Source of the DNA: Ctenosaura bakeri
Lineage: Eukaryota > Chordata > Lepidosauria > Squamata > Iguanidae
DNA: 64,000 nucleotides
Assembly (NCBI GenBank): GCA_948474755.1
Contig: CAOLHI010000563.1
Span: 62,001-126,000 of the forward strand
Reading direction: 5' to 3'
Part shown: positions 32,012-43,417 of the stretch, piece by piece
Layout: each line of letters starts with the position of its first letter
How positions within the stretch are numbered: the first letter of the stretch is position 1
The notes under the pieces: model-generated
What the model was told of the DNA's origin: nothing
The model's input: only the letters and a program-made list of their open reading frames with translations
The model's database searches: none
Position numbers and translations under genes: made by a program

Positions 32012-32212
32012 GGCCTTTCCACACTACACTGTTATAGTGTTATTATTCTACTTTCAACTTCTGATGGAATCCTGGGCATTACAGTTTAGGGAGGGGCATT
32101 TAGAATTCTCAGCCAGAGAGCAATTTGGCCTCAGTAAACTACAAACCCCAGAATTCCACAGGAGGTTGAAAAATGGAAGAATAGCACTATAACAGTGTAG
32201 TGCAGAAAGGCC
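32012..32212. mobile_element. P-family palindromic MITE
   Basis: Starts GGCCTTTCCACACTACAC and ends GTGCAGAAAGGCC. It lies only about 210 bp from the previous P copy, with the microsatellite between them. The central 'aaactacaaaccccagaatt' is intact. Confidence 0.85.
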
Positions 32213-33725
32213 CTTAAGATTAGCCAAGCCCTCCTTCTGTTTGACAGATGAGTTTGGATCATAATCTTCTCCACAGAGACAGCATTAGGCTTCAGTCAAG
32301 GTCTCAGGAAAAGCACGGCTGAAGGACACTGACATTAAATATAGCCAGGAAACTGGCTGGACAGCTCTGCCTATGAAACAGAGAGAAGAACACCATCTTG
32401 TTGTGGGGAGCAACACCACTTCTGGTTTTCAGCCCTTGGCATGATTCCCTAGTTCTCACTGGATGTATAATTCCCAGATTACTTAAGAACTTGGTTACAA
32501 ATAAGCTCCAGCCGTCTGGCTCTGTTTGAAGGCATGCTTGACCTGCTTTATCTCTTGCTCCTGAGTCCCCCTCCTCGCCGCCAATAGTGAAACTTGGCTT
32601 CCTTCTGACCACAGTTTATGGATTTTAAATACTCAGATTTGTTAAAGCAGGGCATTAGGTTTCAGGCCAAAGTCTTTCAATACCAGTCAAATCAAGATAC
32701 GGACAAAAAACGGGATTCAGAGAAACTGAATGACACTGAAAGTGAGAAATTATATCAAGTCTATTAGATGCTTGCATTTGTTAGCAGCCTGACACAAAGG
32801 CTAGGGGTTGTGACTCTGACATTAGCAGGCACATTATGGGCTACAAAGCAGAGAATCTGATAGTTCAGAAATGGGGAGCATCTAACCTTCCAGATGTTAA
32901 GAAAGATAATTCTCATCAGCCCCAACCAACCTGACGGATGGTATTATGGAAGCCCAAGACATCTGGAGGGCTAAAAAGTCCCCTATCTATCTAGTACATA
33001 ACTCTATGGAAATATTTTCTTCTGATCATAGACCTGTTGCTTTATCATTGAGTCAAATGTGCATGACCCACTTGTGTGGAATTACCATGCAGGGATTTTG
33101 CTACCATACATCTACTCTCTGCTAGTGGTGCTTATGTGCTGGACCACATAAGCCACCTCCTTTCTTCATTGTTGGCTTTGCTAGATAGAACTACTGTCTA
33201 ACAAAAGCTGGAGGGCCACATGATTCCCACTCTGACCTCCGGCAGTTTATTAGGGTTGGAAGATAAATTTCTCTTTTCTATATTGCAATTGAACTATTTC
33301 TTTCCTTCTTCTTCTTCTTTTTTTTAAATCTACTCTACTTGTTGTATTTGCTGGCCTCAAGCTGAAATACCTTTGGATAGCTTAGAATAATCTTGAAAGT
33401 ACCTTTTCTCCCTTTGACTAGTTCAGCAACAATGAATCTGAGTGAATGAAGGAATGAACAGATTGGAGGGTTGGGCCAAAATTAACAAAATGAGTTTCAA
33501 CAGGGAGAAGTTTGGAGTATTACATTTTGGAGGGGGGAAAAAAAGGAAAGCACAAATATAGGACTTTGAAGTGAAACATCTATAGGCCATAGCAGAAAAC
33601 AAGTCAAGCACGAGTCAACAGTGAGATGGGGTGGCCTAAAGAGCCAATGAAATTCTAGGTTGAATCAACAAGAGTATAGCATCCAGATTACGGGAGGTAA
33701 TAGTACCACTCTATTCCACTTAAAG
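32213..33725. other. No gene; one short unclassified repeat
   Basis: About 32880-32975 carries 'ccttccagatgttaagaaag' and 'acatctggagggc', a diverged copy of a common 'ccagatgttgttggactac' repeat also seen near 40380, 49505 and 50190. The 103-codon minus frame at 32304-32612 has no recognisable domain. Confidence 0.4.
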
Positions 33726-33900
33726 AATCAGCATGGCATAGTGATCTGAACACTGGACTGTGTCTGGAGACCAGGGTCTCATTCCTTGGAGACCCACTGA
33801 GTCTTGCGAGCAACACATACTCTCAGACCCAGGAAACCCCATGATAGGTTTGCCCTAGACTCATCATAAGTTGGGAATGACTTAAAAACACACAATAAAG
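33726..33900 (+). mobile_element. tRNA-derived SINE
   Basis: 'aatcagcatggcatagtgat', 'tctggagaccagggtctc', 'aggaaaccccatgataggtt', 'tcataagttgggaatgac' and the ending 'cacacaataaag' give the complete order of the first SINE family, moderately diverged. Confidence 0.8.
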
Positions 33901-34197
33901 ACTTCCACTTTGGTCAGATCTCACCTGGAACACTGTACCTGTTCTGGAGACCACCATTCAAGAAGGATATTTACAAGCTACAATGTGCTGAGAGGACAGT
34001 GATCAGAAGGGTGAAGATTCTGAAAAAAATACACTCTATGAAGAATGGCTTAGGGAGCTGGCTATATTTAGCTTGGAGATGAGGAGGTTGAGAGATAATG
34101 TGGCAGCCAGGTTTACATAAGTCTATATATCTCCAAGGATGTCATTGAGAAGATTGAACAAACTTATTTTCTGCTCCTCCAGAGACTAGAACAGTGG
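33901..34197 (+). mobile_element. CR1 LINE fragment, plus strand
   Basis: 'gtcagatctcacctggaaca', 'ctgttctggagaccaccatt', 'caagaaggatatttacaagc' and 'ggcttagggagctggc' match the CR1 RT tail at nucleotide level with heavy divergence and stops. It follows the SINE directly. Confidence 0.65.
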
Positions 34198-34429
34198 CTC
34201 TTAAACCAGATTCCAGGAAATCCTGGGAATCCACGGAGCCCACACAGGGGTCCATGAAGCCCTGCTGCTGGACATCAACAGCAGCAGAAACAGGGATGCA
34301 GTAACAGGAGCTGCTGGTGCCAAAACTGCTCTCTCCTTTGCAAGTGAGGGAACAGTTTTGGCATCCACACCACCCCCACTGTTACATCCCTAGTGAAAGG
34401 GAGACAGTGGCAGGCATCTGTGCATGCCC

Positions 34430-34600
34430 AAATTATGACTATGGAGACCAGGGGTTGAATCCCCACTTGGCCATGGAAACTCACTGGGTGGTCTCAGAAA
34501 GTTGCATTCTCTTGGCCTCAGAGAAAAGCAAGGCAACACATCATGTCACAAAAATCCCCATGATAGGTTTGCCTTAGAGTCACCATAAGTCAATTTTCAA
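34430..34600 (+). mobile_element. tRNA-derived SINE, head truncated
   Basis: Starts within 'gactatggagaccaggggtt' and continues 'ggccatggaaactcactggg', 'ccatgataggtttgccttag' and 'gtcaccataagtcaa'. Confidence 0.75.
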
Positions 34601-34654
34601 AGGGGAGAAACATGATGGTTAGAAACCCTGGCATCAGCACTTTGTTGCTTTGTG

Positions 34655-34829
34655 CATCCAAGTAAACTCTGACTTACGGCAACCCTAAGGTGAACCTACT
34701 ACTTGCTTTTGGGGAGGCAAGATTTGTTCGAAGACGGTTTACCTTTGCCTTCCTCTGAAGCTGAGAGAATGTGATTTGACCAAGGTCACCCAAGGTCTTA
34801 GCAGGGATTTGAATCCTAGTCTCCAGAAC
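34655..34829 (-). mobile_element. tRNA-derived SINE interrupted by a type D LTR
   Basis: Reverse-strand SINE: 'tacggcaaccctaaggtgaa', 'aagatttgttcgaagac', 'accaaggtcacccaaggtc' and 'tttgaatcctagtctccag'. The type D LTR enters at the box-B region; little of the SINE head is recognisable beyond 36687. Confidence 0.75.
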
Positions 34830-36683
34830 TGTTACCCTGATTTCAGAGGTCCCTTGGGGGACACCTCAGTGTGCTCCATGTGGTGTGGAGTGGAAACTAG
34901 CCAGAGCACAAGCAATAGCAATGCTAGAGGCAGGGTAACTTAGTGGGGTCTTTTACCCAGTTTTTACAGGGTCAGCCAAGCCAAAAACCAAATAAAAATA
35001 TCCAATATATGATTTTATTGAATGAAAAGTCTCACGCAGCAACACAATCACATACTCACTCAAGACCTATTAAGAAGCAAAAGAGAGGAAACTACAAAGG
35101 GGAATATTGAAGGGGTGTAGCTGGGGTGATACTGCACCTTTGTGCTGAAGTCCTTGGTCCAGGAAAAACAGTGAAGAAGTGGAGCTCAGCATGGAGAGGG
35201 CTGAGGGGATTAGTCAACTGTTACCGTGTTTACTGGGGGTCCCGGGAGGGACACCAAAATGTGCTCACAATTAAACAAGTTGGGGAAATTAGTCAAAGAG
35301 CACAAGCTAGCAATGCGAGAGGCAGGGCAACAGCACCAGAATCTTTTACCCAGTGTCTACAGGGTCAGGCCAAGCCAAGGAGCCAAGCCAAGGAGCACAA
35401 ATAAAATAAAGGAGCACACCAAGTTATAAGAATAATTGAAATCTTTATTAAAATACAGACAAACAGTGTATGCAGCACATTCACACAGATAACTATAGAA
35501 AATAAAGGTTGGAGTGGAACAGAGGGAATTTTCAGAGGGACTGTTGAATTGGGTGATACGACACCTTTCCTGAAGGCAGGATAGATCACTGCAAAGGTCC
35601 GGAGTTACACAGTCTCAGCCAATATGACTGAGGGGAAGGCTCGCCAAGCAGAGCGGCAGCAAGATGGGATGGAACTCAGGAGTGATCCGAGGAAGGTCTC
35701 AGAATCAGGGATTTTTATAGGGAGGAATGTGGCTACAGGCTATTCTGTACTTGGGGAAAACAATGAGTTTCGGGTGTGAGACAAAGTTCTGGAAAGGTCA
35801 GAATTTAGCATGATTGAGTTAGGTCCGAATTGACAAAGAGTTAGCCAGTATGCAAAGGCTCAGTGCTTGGCAGTTGAGTATTCAGCTTGCCAGGTTGCCT
35901 GCTCGGGGCAGGGAGTCCTTTGTAAACAGTGTGCATACATAATGAGGGTGTTTGCAGAGAGGTCTCCTAAAGCGGTGATCTGGCTATTTCTGGCCTGCCT
36001 GTATTGTCTTGGGATATTGCAGCATTTGATGGCCGAGCCTAGTTCTGTGCTTGTCCGGGGGTCTCACAAACATGTGGAGAGGGATGGTGGAAGACAGCCA
36101 AATTATTGATATCAAAATGATATCTATGTCACCTTAGTGTGGCCCAGCCATGGCAGTAACACAACGAACGGAGAAACAGTCTGCTGTGATGACCGGGGAT
36201 GATCCAAAGAACCACTCAAAAACTGGGAGTATTTGTACGGTTAAAAGTACCTGGAGGGCTAATCCTTTCCTGGGGAGAACAATGGGTGTTGGAGCAATAA
36301 AAAAGCTCCACACTGGTAATTTGGTTTGTGTGATGGGATTGCAAGGTGTTGCCAAAATCTCAGGATCTTCGGCTGTATTAGTCTGTGGTGTGACTTCATG
36401 TAAATGGTCCTCACCTGATGGAATATTTGCTCAACTTGGGGCAGACACGCCAGTTCCCTCAAGTCGGCTTCTCAGGGGCTGAGGACCCTTTGTTTATTGT
36501 GGGTTTACATGTTTTGAGGTCTCCTGGGGCTACATGATGGGGGATTTTACTGGTCTGACCTGGTTTTCAATTTTTGACCATGCCTGCCTACATGCCCCTT
36601 CAGGGGACCTCTCTGGCACACAGAATCATATTTTAATATCAAAATTGTAGACCCTGGGATAGGGTTTCTCCTGGGGAGTAACA
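34830..36683 (-). mobile_element. Solo LTR, type D, split by a type B LTR
   Basis: Starts TGTTACCCTGATT and ends GGGGAGTAACA, flanked by GAAC (34826-34829, 36684-36687). Its two pieces (34830-35218 and 36166-36683) total about 910 bp, the usual LTR size. The inverted poly(A) signal lies near 35010 ('attttattgaatg'). It shares the U5 block 'gaggcagggtaactta' with the other types but differs in U3. Confidence 0.82.
35219..36161 (-). mobile_element. Solo LTR, type B, nested in the type D LTR
   Basis: Starts TGTTACCGTGTTTACTGG and ends GGCAGTAACA, flanked by a perfect CAAC duplication (35215-35218, 36162-36165). Inverted TATA at about 35710 ('tttttatagggagg'), inverted poly(A) signal near 35441 ('tctttattaaaat'), U3 start 'tgatatcaaaatgatatc' near 36107. 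This is a second-order insertion and must be younger than the type D LTR. Confidence 0.9.
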
Positions 36684-36687
36684 GAAC

Positions 36688-36884
36688 CCTTAAATAAATA
36701 AACATCTGAATATTTTTAAAAAATCAAATATTTAAATCTAAATTTAAATATTTAAATCTTGAGTTAAGTCTTGAGGACCCCAGCAACAAATTGTAATTCA
36801 ATAGGACCCCTGTTGAAGAAAACTTTTAAAATGATTGAATTAGAACATGAACGCTATAAATAAAATAAAATAAAACACTCCCCT
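36688..36884. other. Unassigned AT-rich sequence
   Basis: Contains TTTAAAT repeats and TAAAATAAAATAAAA; no gene. Confidence 0.4.
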
Positions 36885-37092
36885 AAACATTAGGAAGAAC
36901 TTCTTAACTGTAAGAGCTATTTGACAGTGGAACAGACTTGTTAAAAAGTTGTGGACAGTCACTTTTTGGGATGTTTCTAAAGAGAGGCTGAATGGACATG
37001 TCTCAAGAATGCTTTAATTGTATATTCTTGCCAGGCAAAGAATTAGACTAGATGGCCCTTGTTTGCTGTGAAAATTATATAATTTCATGATT
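36885..37092 (+). mobile_element. CR1 LINE 3' end, plus strand
   Basis: 'ttaggaagaacttcttaact', 'gtaagagctatttgacagtg', 'gagaggctgaatggacatg' and 'agactagatggcccttg' match the 3' part of CR1. The terminal ATTCTATG repeat is eroded ('aatttcatgattt'). Confidence 0.72.
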
Positions 37093-37680
37093 TTAATGCA
37101 AGGAATTAACGGAAGCAATTATTAATCATGACTTGAGTGGGCGGAATTGATGAGTTGGCTGCAGTTTGCACAGATTTAAGTCTAAAGTCCTTCCTTTGAG
37201 TCCTTAGCAATTTTTTTAAAAAGTGTTCTAAAATATACTCCACAATCATCAGGAATGCAAAGGGTTGTATTGTGGCCAGTGAGTCTATGAAGAGGGTTTG
37301 AAAGCCATCGTTTATAGAACCAAGCATGCATGCTTTCCCAAGGGATGTGACAAGAGCAAGCAGTCTCTATTAAGAGATCAGTGACATACAGCAGAGAGTC
37401 AGTGTCCTGCCCTCAAGAACTCTTGAGGAGAAGCCATAAAGGGCTTTGATGGCATTTAATTAAAATCTTCCCACTGTTCTGATGATATTCTTCATTAGTT
37501 TAGAGCAAACTGTAAGTAAATAGCCAATAGGGTAGGACTTTTGCGCCTGTCATAGACACAAGGGAACGAGGTTAAAATTTGGTCATGAAAGGCACCAGTG
37601 ACCTTGCTTAATGCTGCGTTTGAACAACTGAAATGGTGGGTTTTTGTTACAAATGCTGACTGAGATCCTGAATTATCCTT
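37093..37680. other. No gene recognised
   Basis: Unique-looking sequence up to the P element. Confidence 0.4.
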
Positions 37681-37860
37681 GGCCATTTCCACACTAGCTT
37701 GTTATAGCGCGATGATTCCACTTTCAACATCCTCTGGAATCCTGGGGTTTGCAGTTTCAGGAGGGTCTAGCTGGCCCCTCCCGAAAAGGCAAACCCCAGG
37801 ATTCCAGAGGATGTTGAAAGTGGAATCATCGCGCTATAACAGGCTAGTGCAGAAATGGCC
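37681..37860. mobile_element. P-family MITE, near-perfect palindrome, TSD CTT
   Basis: Exactly 180 bp from GGCCATTTCC to GAAATGGCC, flanked by CTT (37678-37680, 37861-37863). The two arms pair almost base for base ('gcgatgattccactttcaac' against 'gttgaaagtggaatcatcgc'), with the axis near 37770. This and the 62500 copy are the best preserved and probably youngest P elements. A transcript would form a hairpin of about 85 bp. Confidence 0.92.
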
Positions 37861-38130
37861 CTTGTGTTGTGTAATCTCCTCGTCTTCCTCTTCTTCCTCT
37901 CCCCCCCTCCTCCTCCTCTATCCCAGCTTTTTTTCCACCATATAATGAGACTCAAGGTAGATTTCAAATTATTGCAAGCAGTACTGTTTTATTTATTAAT
38001 TTATTTATGCATTTATTTATGGATGGATTGATTGACTGATTTATATCCCACCTTTCTCCTTATGCAGGACTCAAGGCAGACGAAAAACATCTGTATATGT
38101 GCTCTATAGATTGTTTAATCTATTTGATCA
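37861..38130. repeat. Pyrimidine tract and retroelement tail
   Basis: A CTTCCTC-rich tract (37880-37925) is followed by ATTTATTTATT and 'tttatatcccacctttctcc', the reverse of a common squamate SINE/LINE 3' tail. Confidence 0.55.
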
Positions 38131-39224
38131 CCCACCTACCCGCAAATAGAGTTAAAGAAAAAGAAAACAGTTTAGATTCATGCAAACCCCAGAAAACAGT
38201 TTAGATTCATGGGAAGACAACAGAAATCAACAAAATACTGCATCATTAAATGTCTGTCACAGTTAATTCTCCGAAGCCTGACATAATTGGAAAGCTTTCA
38301 TATGCTGGTGGAAGAGGAAAAAGGAGGCAACTATCCTAGCATCCTTAGAGAATGTTTGGGAACAGCCACTACCGACATGTTTCCTTGTTGCCACTAAACT
38401 TGTGTAGAGATCCAGTGATTGTGATATACCACCTTTCTTCTCAATGCAAGCATAGGGTAATTGGTGTTGTGTATCCGCAAAGGTTCTTGCTCATTCAGGA
38501 AACAAAAGATTAAAATACAACAACATATGGACACCAAGAGGATGACACCAACAGAATTTCGGTCTTACAAATAAAAGCCCCTATTCAGGCACTCTGTTTT
38601 GTAAATGTGTGAAAGGGCAGTATTCTTGTCCTCATCTACCATCATGGCTTTGCTTGTGCAAGTCTGAAGCAGAAGTTTTCTCGTATCCGTGCAGCCTTTC
38701 CATGCAATTTTGAATCCTGATTTTCTATATGGAGAATCCCCAGTTATGCAGGAGGCTTTCTGCTTCACCCTGGTTGTGTTTTACATGAAGACAGCACTGA
38801 CAGAAGGATGTGGGTTTAGGATATCTTATCCTTGTGTGTTTAACTTGTGTATAGAAAGCCTGAATAGGGCAAATGTATCATTTTGGAACACACAAGAAAT
38901 AACAAAGCTAAATAACTAAATGATAACTAATCAGGGGAGGGACTATAACTCAGTAGATGAGGACACAATTTACCTGCAGCAGATCCCAAGTTCTTCTGGG
39001 ATCTCTCATTGAAAAGATACCCTCCTGTAGGAAGCATAAGGAGAAAATCAGGTTGTATTCCTGATGGATTTTTGCCAGAACAAGTATTGTACCTGTCGAT
39101 TATGGCTATGGTGCAACATTAGGCAGATATGCCCAAGCAATATCCAAATTCCACAATCCAAATCCAGTCTTCCATCTCCAACAGTCATCAGCCAAATACT
39201 GTCAATATCTCCTAGAAAGGTCTA
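38131..39224. other. No gene recognised
   Basis: A direct duplication of 'acagtttagattcatg' lies at 38168-38210. A segment near 38565-38920 has short open frames on both strands with no recognisable identity. Confidence 0.4.
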
Positions 39225-39445
39225 TGTGTATGTGCCTTCAGATTCTCTGTTGACTTTCAGTGACTTCATAATTTCATAGGACTTTCTTGGGCAAGGAGTA
39301 CCACAAGGTTTCTTCTCTAAAATACAGCCTACAGCAACTAGTATTCCTTGGTTGTCTCTCACTCAAGTACTATCAAGGCACTATCAAGTACTTTCAAGAT
39401 CAGATGGGATCTGTTGTCTTTAGAGTATTTAGGCCCCCACCCCAA
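39225..39445 (-). mobile_element. Degraded tRNA-derived SINE
   Basis: 'tatgtgccttcagattctct', 'gttgactttcagtgacttca', 'ggactttcttgggcaagg' follow the reverse-strand order of the first SINE family, with heavy divergence. Confidence 0.55.
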
Positions 39446-40502
39446 AAGATGCAGGAGTAATATTCTAATGTTCTTTTTTCAGCACCCAGAAAACAGTTTG
39501 AATTTTCCATTTATGACCTTCTTCAAGTAACTTTCCCTACAATGTCAGACTATTGGGTTGAGAAGAAACGTTGATTCTTCAGAGTCTACCATATAAAGTA
39601 AGGACAATTATTGGTTTATGCTAAATTTCAGTTTCCTTTAAAGTCTGTGTGTCTTCAGGATTTTTTTTTTCCATGCTGCATTTAAAAAGAACAAAAAAAA
39701 AACCTCAAGAGAATGCAGAGATTTACAGCTAAGGGCATAAGAGCTTATAAACATGATACTTGCTTCCCTCAAAGAGCCAAATCACCAGCTCTGGTCATCT
39801 GAATCACCCAGATCAATAAAAAGGCCACACAATTTACTACCCTCTTTTCTAGATATATAGCAATAAAAAAGACTCCAGTGTGAAAATACTAGTACAAACT
39901 CATGATTGATCGACGTATCATGGCAGCTGATATTTGTAATCACTCTGTTTGTTTCAGTATATTTACGAATAAAAAGAACTTAAAAAATGAACCTAACTCA
40001 TTGATTCCAATGGAAATTATAAACAAAAGGAAGGTATCTGCTGTGTCAGCCTGAGGAGATACTAACTTAGGGTTTCATTGGGGAAAATGTCCAACCAGGA
40101 GCCTCAGAAAAACTCACCAAAAAAAGGAAGGTGCTCATTGATTCGATGCTAACTTTTTCTGAATTAAAACCTACAGCTTTCAACCATATCTACAGTTGTT
40201 GGCCTATATCCAGCAGCTGATCCCAAGTACAGTAGACCAATTTAATCAATGGAACCCTGGTGAGTCAACAGTTATTCAAATTTTGTTGATTTTAAGTTGG
40301 GACCACAGTTGGATGATGTAGAAATCCCATTGCTCAGCAACTCCCAGCACTGTATACCATTAGCTGTGCTGGCAAAACCTGCTTGGAGTTGTGTTCCTTC
40401 AACTTCTGGAGGGCTATATGATTCCCACCCCTGATTTAGACCATTGACTTTCCATAGGTATTCTAAGGCACATAGTAAACAAAAGTAAATAGGAATCAGA
40501 AT
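39446..40502. other. No gene; short unclassified repeat near 40290-40440
   Basis: 'ttggagttgtgttccttcaa' and 'cttctggagggctatatga' belong to the same short repeat as 32880-32975. A T-tract lies at 39660. Confidence 0.4.
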
Positions 40503-41470
40503 CATATAACCATAGAGATGGTAGAGACCACAATGGCCATCCAGTTCAATCCCCTACCATGAACAAATACATAAACAAAGCACTCCACAGAGATGCCACC
40601 CAGCTTCTAGTTTAAAAATTCCAAAGAAGGAGAGTGCACCACACTCCGATGCAGTTATTCCACTGTTGAACAGGTCTTATTGTCAGGAAGTCATTCCTAA
40701 TATTTAAGTGGATTTTCTTTTCCTGTAGTTTGAAGCCATTGCTCTGTGCTCTAGTCTCTGCAGCAGCAGAAAACAAGCTTGCTCCACCTTCAATATGACA
40801 TTCTTTAAAATATTTAAACATGGCTATCATGTCATCTCTTAAACTTTTATTCTCAAGCATAAACATACCCAGCAGTCTAAGCCACTCCTTATAGGGCATG
40901 GTTTCCAGGACTTTTATCATATTAATCACCCTTCTCTGGACATCTTCCAATTTTTCAAAATCTTTCATGAATTATGGTGCCCAGAACTGGACACAGTATT
41001 CCACATGAGGTCTGACCATAGCAGAATAGACTGGTACTGTTAATTCCCTTGACCTAGCTTCTATACACTATTGACGAAGCCTAGCATTGCTTTAGCTTTT
41101 AAACTGCTGCATCACACTGTTGACTCATGTTACGCTTGTGTTCTACTAGATTCTAGATCCCTATTTCATTTTCTGTGGTCAAGTCAAGTGTCACCCATCC
41201 TGCATGTGTATTTTTTTTTTCTGGCTAAGGTTAGTACCACTGATTTCTCCCTGTTGAAAATTATTTGGTTAGTTTTGGCCCAGCTCTCTAATTGTTAAGG
41301 TCATGTTGAATTCTGATCCTGTCCTCTGGGGTATTAGCTACCCTTCCTAATTTGGTGTCATCTGCAAATTGGATAAGCATGCCCTCTCTTGCATCATTCA
41401 AATCATTGCTGAAGATGTTAAATAGCACTGGGACCAGGATGGAACCCTGTGAATCCCACTAATCACTTCT
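40503..41470 (-). mobile_element. CR1 LINE, longest 3' copy here
   Basis: Begins at the 3' end ('catccagttcaatcccctac') and rises through the RT tail ('ELVRRVINMIKVLE'-like, 'LLGMFMLENKSLRDDMIAMF') to about 41040. It continues with RT-body sequence up to 41470 ('agcactgggaccaggatgg', 'tttggtgtcatctgcaaatt'). It is diverged, with an open frame of 118 codons on the minus strand at 40612-40968. Confidence 0.85.
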
Positions 41471-41669
41471 CTCCATGATGAAAATGAGACTTTGGAGAAA
41501 ACATTTTAGGTTTGTTCAGTTGGCCAATTCAAATCCACCTAACAACAACATTGTCTAGTCCACATCTTGATTACCAGAATATCATAGGGGATCTTGTCAA
41601 AATTTTTACCCTCAAAACACCACAGAAAGTCCATCACACCCATGAGAACACGTTCAAAAATTCCCATTC
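41471..41669. other. Junction between CR1 and RTE remnants
   Basis: Probably further CR1-type sequence ('atcataggggatcttgtcaa'), too diverged to extend the call with confidence. Confidence 0.35.
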
Positions 41670-42495
41670 CAACTCCATAAGCATTCTAGAAACCTGTACT
41701 GCCTCAAATTTAAAATACACCAATGGCAGCATACTACTTGCAGCAAATAGCAAAGACTTGGAATGATTACTAAAGAAAGTCAAGGAAGAAAAGTGCAAAG
41801 GCAGTTTTACAGCTGAACATTAAGAAAACAAAAATAATGACTATGGATAATTTGCATAACTTTAAAAGAGAAAACGAAGACATTGCAATAGCTCAAGATT
41901 ATTCATACATAGGCTCAGTCATTAATCAGAGTGGAGACTGCAGTCAAGAAATCAGAAGAAGATTAGGACTTGGAAGGACAGCTATAAAAGAACTAGACAA
42001 GATCTTCATGTGTGAAGATATATCAATGAATACCAAAGTCAAGATTGTCCATGTCAGTTTCTATGTGTGGTTGTAAAACTGAACGGTAAAGAAAACTGAC
42101 AGGAAGATGATCAATTCATTTAAAATGTGGTGCTGGAGGAGAGTTCTGGCAATATCCTCTACTGCCAAAAAGACAAATAAACCGGTGCAAGAGGAAATCA
42201 AGTCTGAATTCTCCTTAGAAGCCAAAATGATTAAATAATGACTGAGAATGTTGAACTTTATACACATATTGAGAAGACATAACTCACTAGAAAAGACAGT
42301 GGTGCTTAGAAAGATATCCGGCGGTAGGAAAAGAGTTAGACCACACTGCAGGTGGCTAGACTTAATCAAAAGAGCCACAGACCTGAGCCTCCAAGACCTG
42401 GGTAGGACTGCTGACAACGGGATGACCTAGAGCTCTTTTATTCATAGGGTTGTCATAAACTGAAGTTGACTTGATGACAACTAACAACAGTTTAG
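41670..42495 (+). pseudogene. RTE/BovB-type LINE, 3' end
   Basis: The plus strand encodes the RTE/BovB RT tail in pieces: 'SYIGSVINQSGDCSQEIRRR' and 'LGLGRTAIKELDKI' (41900-42005), 'KVKIVHVSF' (42035-42060), then after stops 'MWCWRRVLA' and 'LEKTVVLRKISGGRKRVRPH' with 'CRWLDLIKRATDLSLQDL' (42290-42400). It ends with 'tgacttgatgacaactaaca', typical of RTE 3' tails with short ACAAC-type repeats. Frame is lost several times; no activity is expected. Confidence 0.88.
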
Positions 42496-43216
42496 CAGAC
42501 AAACATGGTGGGAGGTAAAAAATGGTTATTTTTGAAGTCTTCAAACATAGAAAATGACTAAAAAAGATCTGGAAATTCTTGTAGTCTCATTCAGTAAAGA
42601 GGAAACATTTGGAAGTTTTCTTATTCGTATGTAGGACTGAAATAAGGTAAGATTTGCATCTCAAATGTCAGCCAACACATGTTGAAAGAAGGCTTATAAC
42701 TTTATGACTGAACACATGGCTTACATCAGAGGAACCTAAACTGAGTTCCTGGAAACAATTATGGATCTCAGGTAGCAGGAATGGAAAAAGTTCTTCAAAT
42801 ATTGCTGACAGTCACTGTGATAGACAACAGTGAGCGCTGCTCTTCAACCAGGTAAGATAGAACTCAATGTCTTGTTTTTATTGAGAGAGAAAGAATAAGG
42901 AATTGTTGTGCATGCGACAAGTCACTGTAGAACAAACATTGCTTCATGATTGTGATCACAGTTCCATTCAGTTCAAGGTTGTTTATATTGACTAGGCATC
43001 ATTCTTTATGGTTTCAGGCAGATGTCCTTCTCAAGGAATGTCGGCTCTTCTGAAGAGCTTCAGAGTTAAGTGAATCATCAAATTAAAACGACGTAACTCT
43101 TACAGTTGCTAAGGTATGTGAGTAATACAGTGGGACTTGTGTCAGCTGCCATGATCAGAGGCCATATACGTCTGAGTTTCAAATCAGTGTTGTTGACATG
43201 TAACAAGAGCACATAG
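42496..43216. other. No gene recognised
   Basis: Repeat-poor sequence; 42900-43130 has a unique, non-repetitive texture but no clear function. Confidence 0.4.
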
Positions 43217-43417
43217 GGCCTTTCTGCATTACACTGTTCTAGTGCTATTATTCCACTTTCAACATCCTCTGGAATGCTGGGGTTTGCAGTTTAAGGAGGG
43301 GCCTTTAGGATTCTCAGCCAGAAAGCTCTTTTGCCTCAGGAAACTACAAACTCCAGAATTCCACAGGACATTGAAAGTGGAATAATAGCACTATCACAAT
43401 GAAGGGTGGAAAGGTCC
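43217..43417. mobile_element. P-family palindromic MITE
   Basis: Starts GGCCTTTCTGCATTACAC and ends GGTGGAAAGGTCC. Flanks CATAG and ATAG suggest a duplication around the TAG site but do not align exactly. Confidence 0.8.

Noticed and set aside
31677..32022. Phe/Leu/Ser- and Lys/Glu/Arg-repeat proteins
   Set aside because: They are translations of the GGAA/GAAA microsatellite.
37681..37860. microRNA gene
   Set aside because: The hairpin is explained by the P transposon with its 3-bp duplication. Small-RNA production is possible but not shown.
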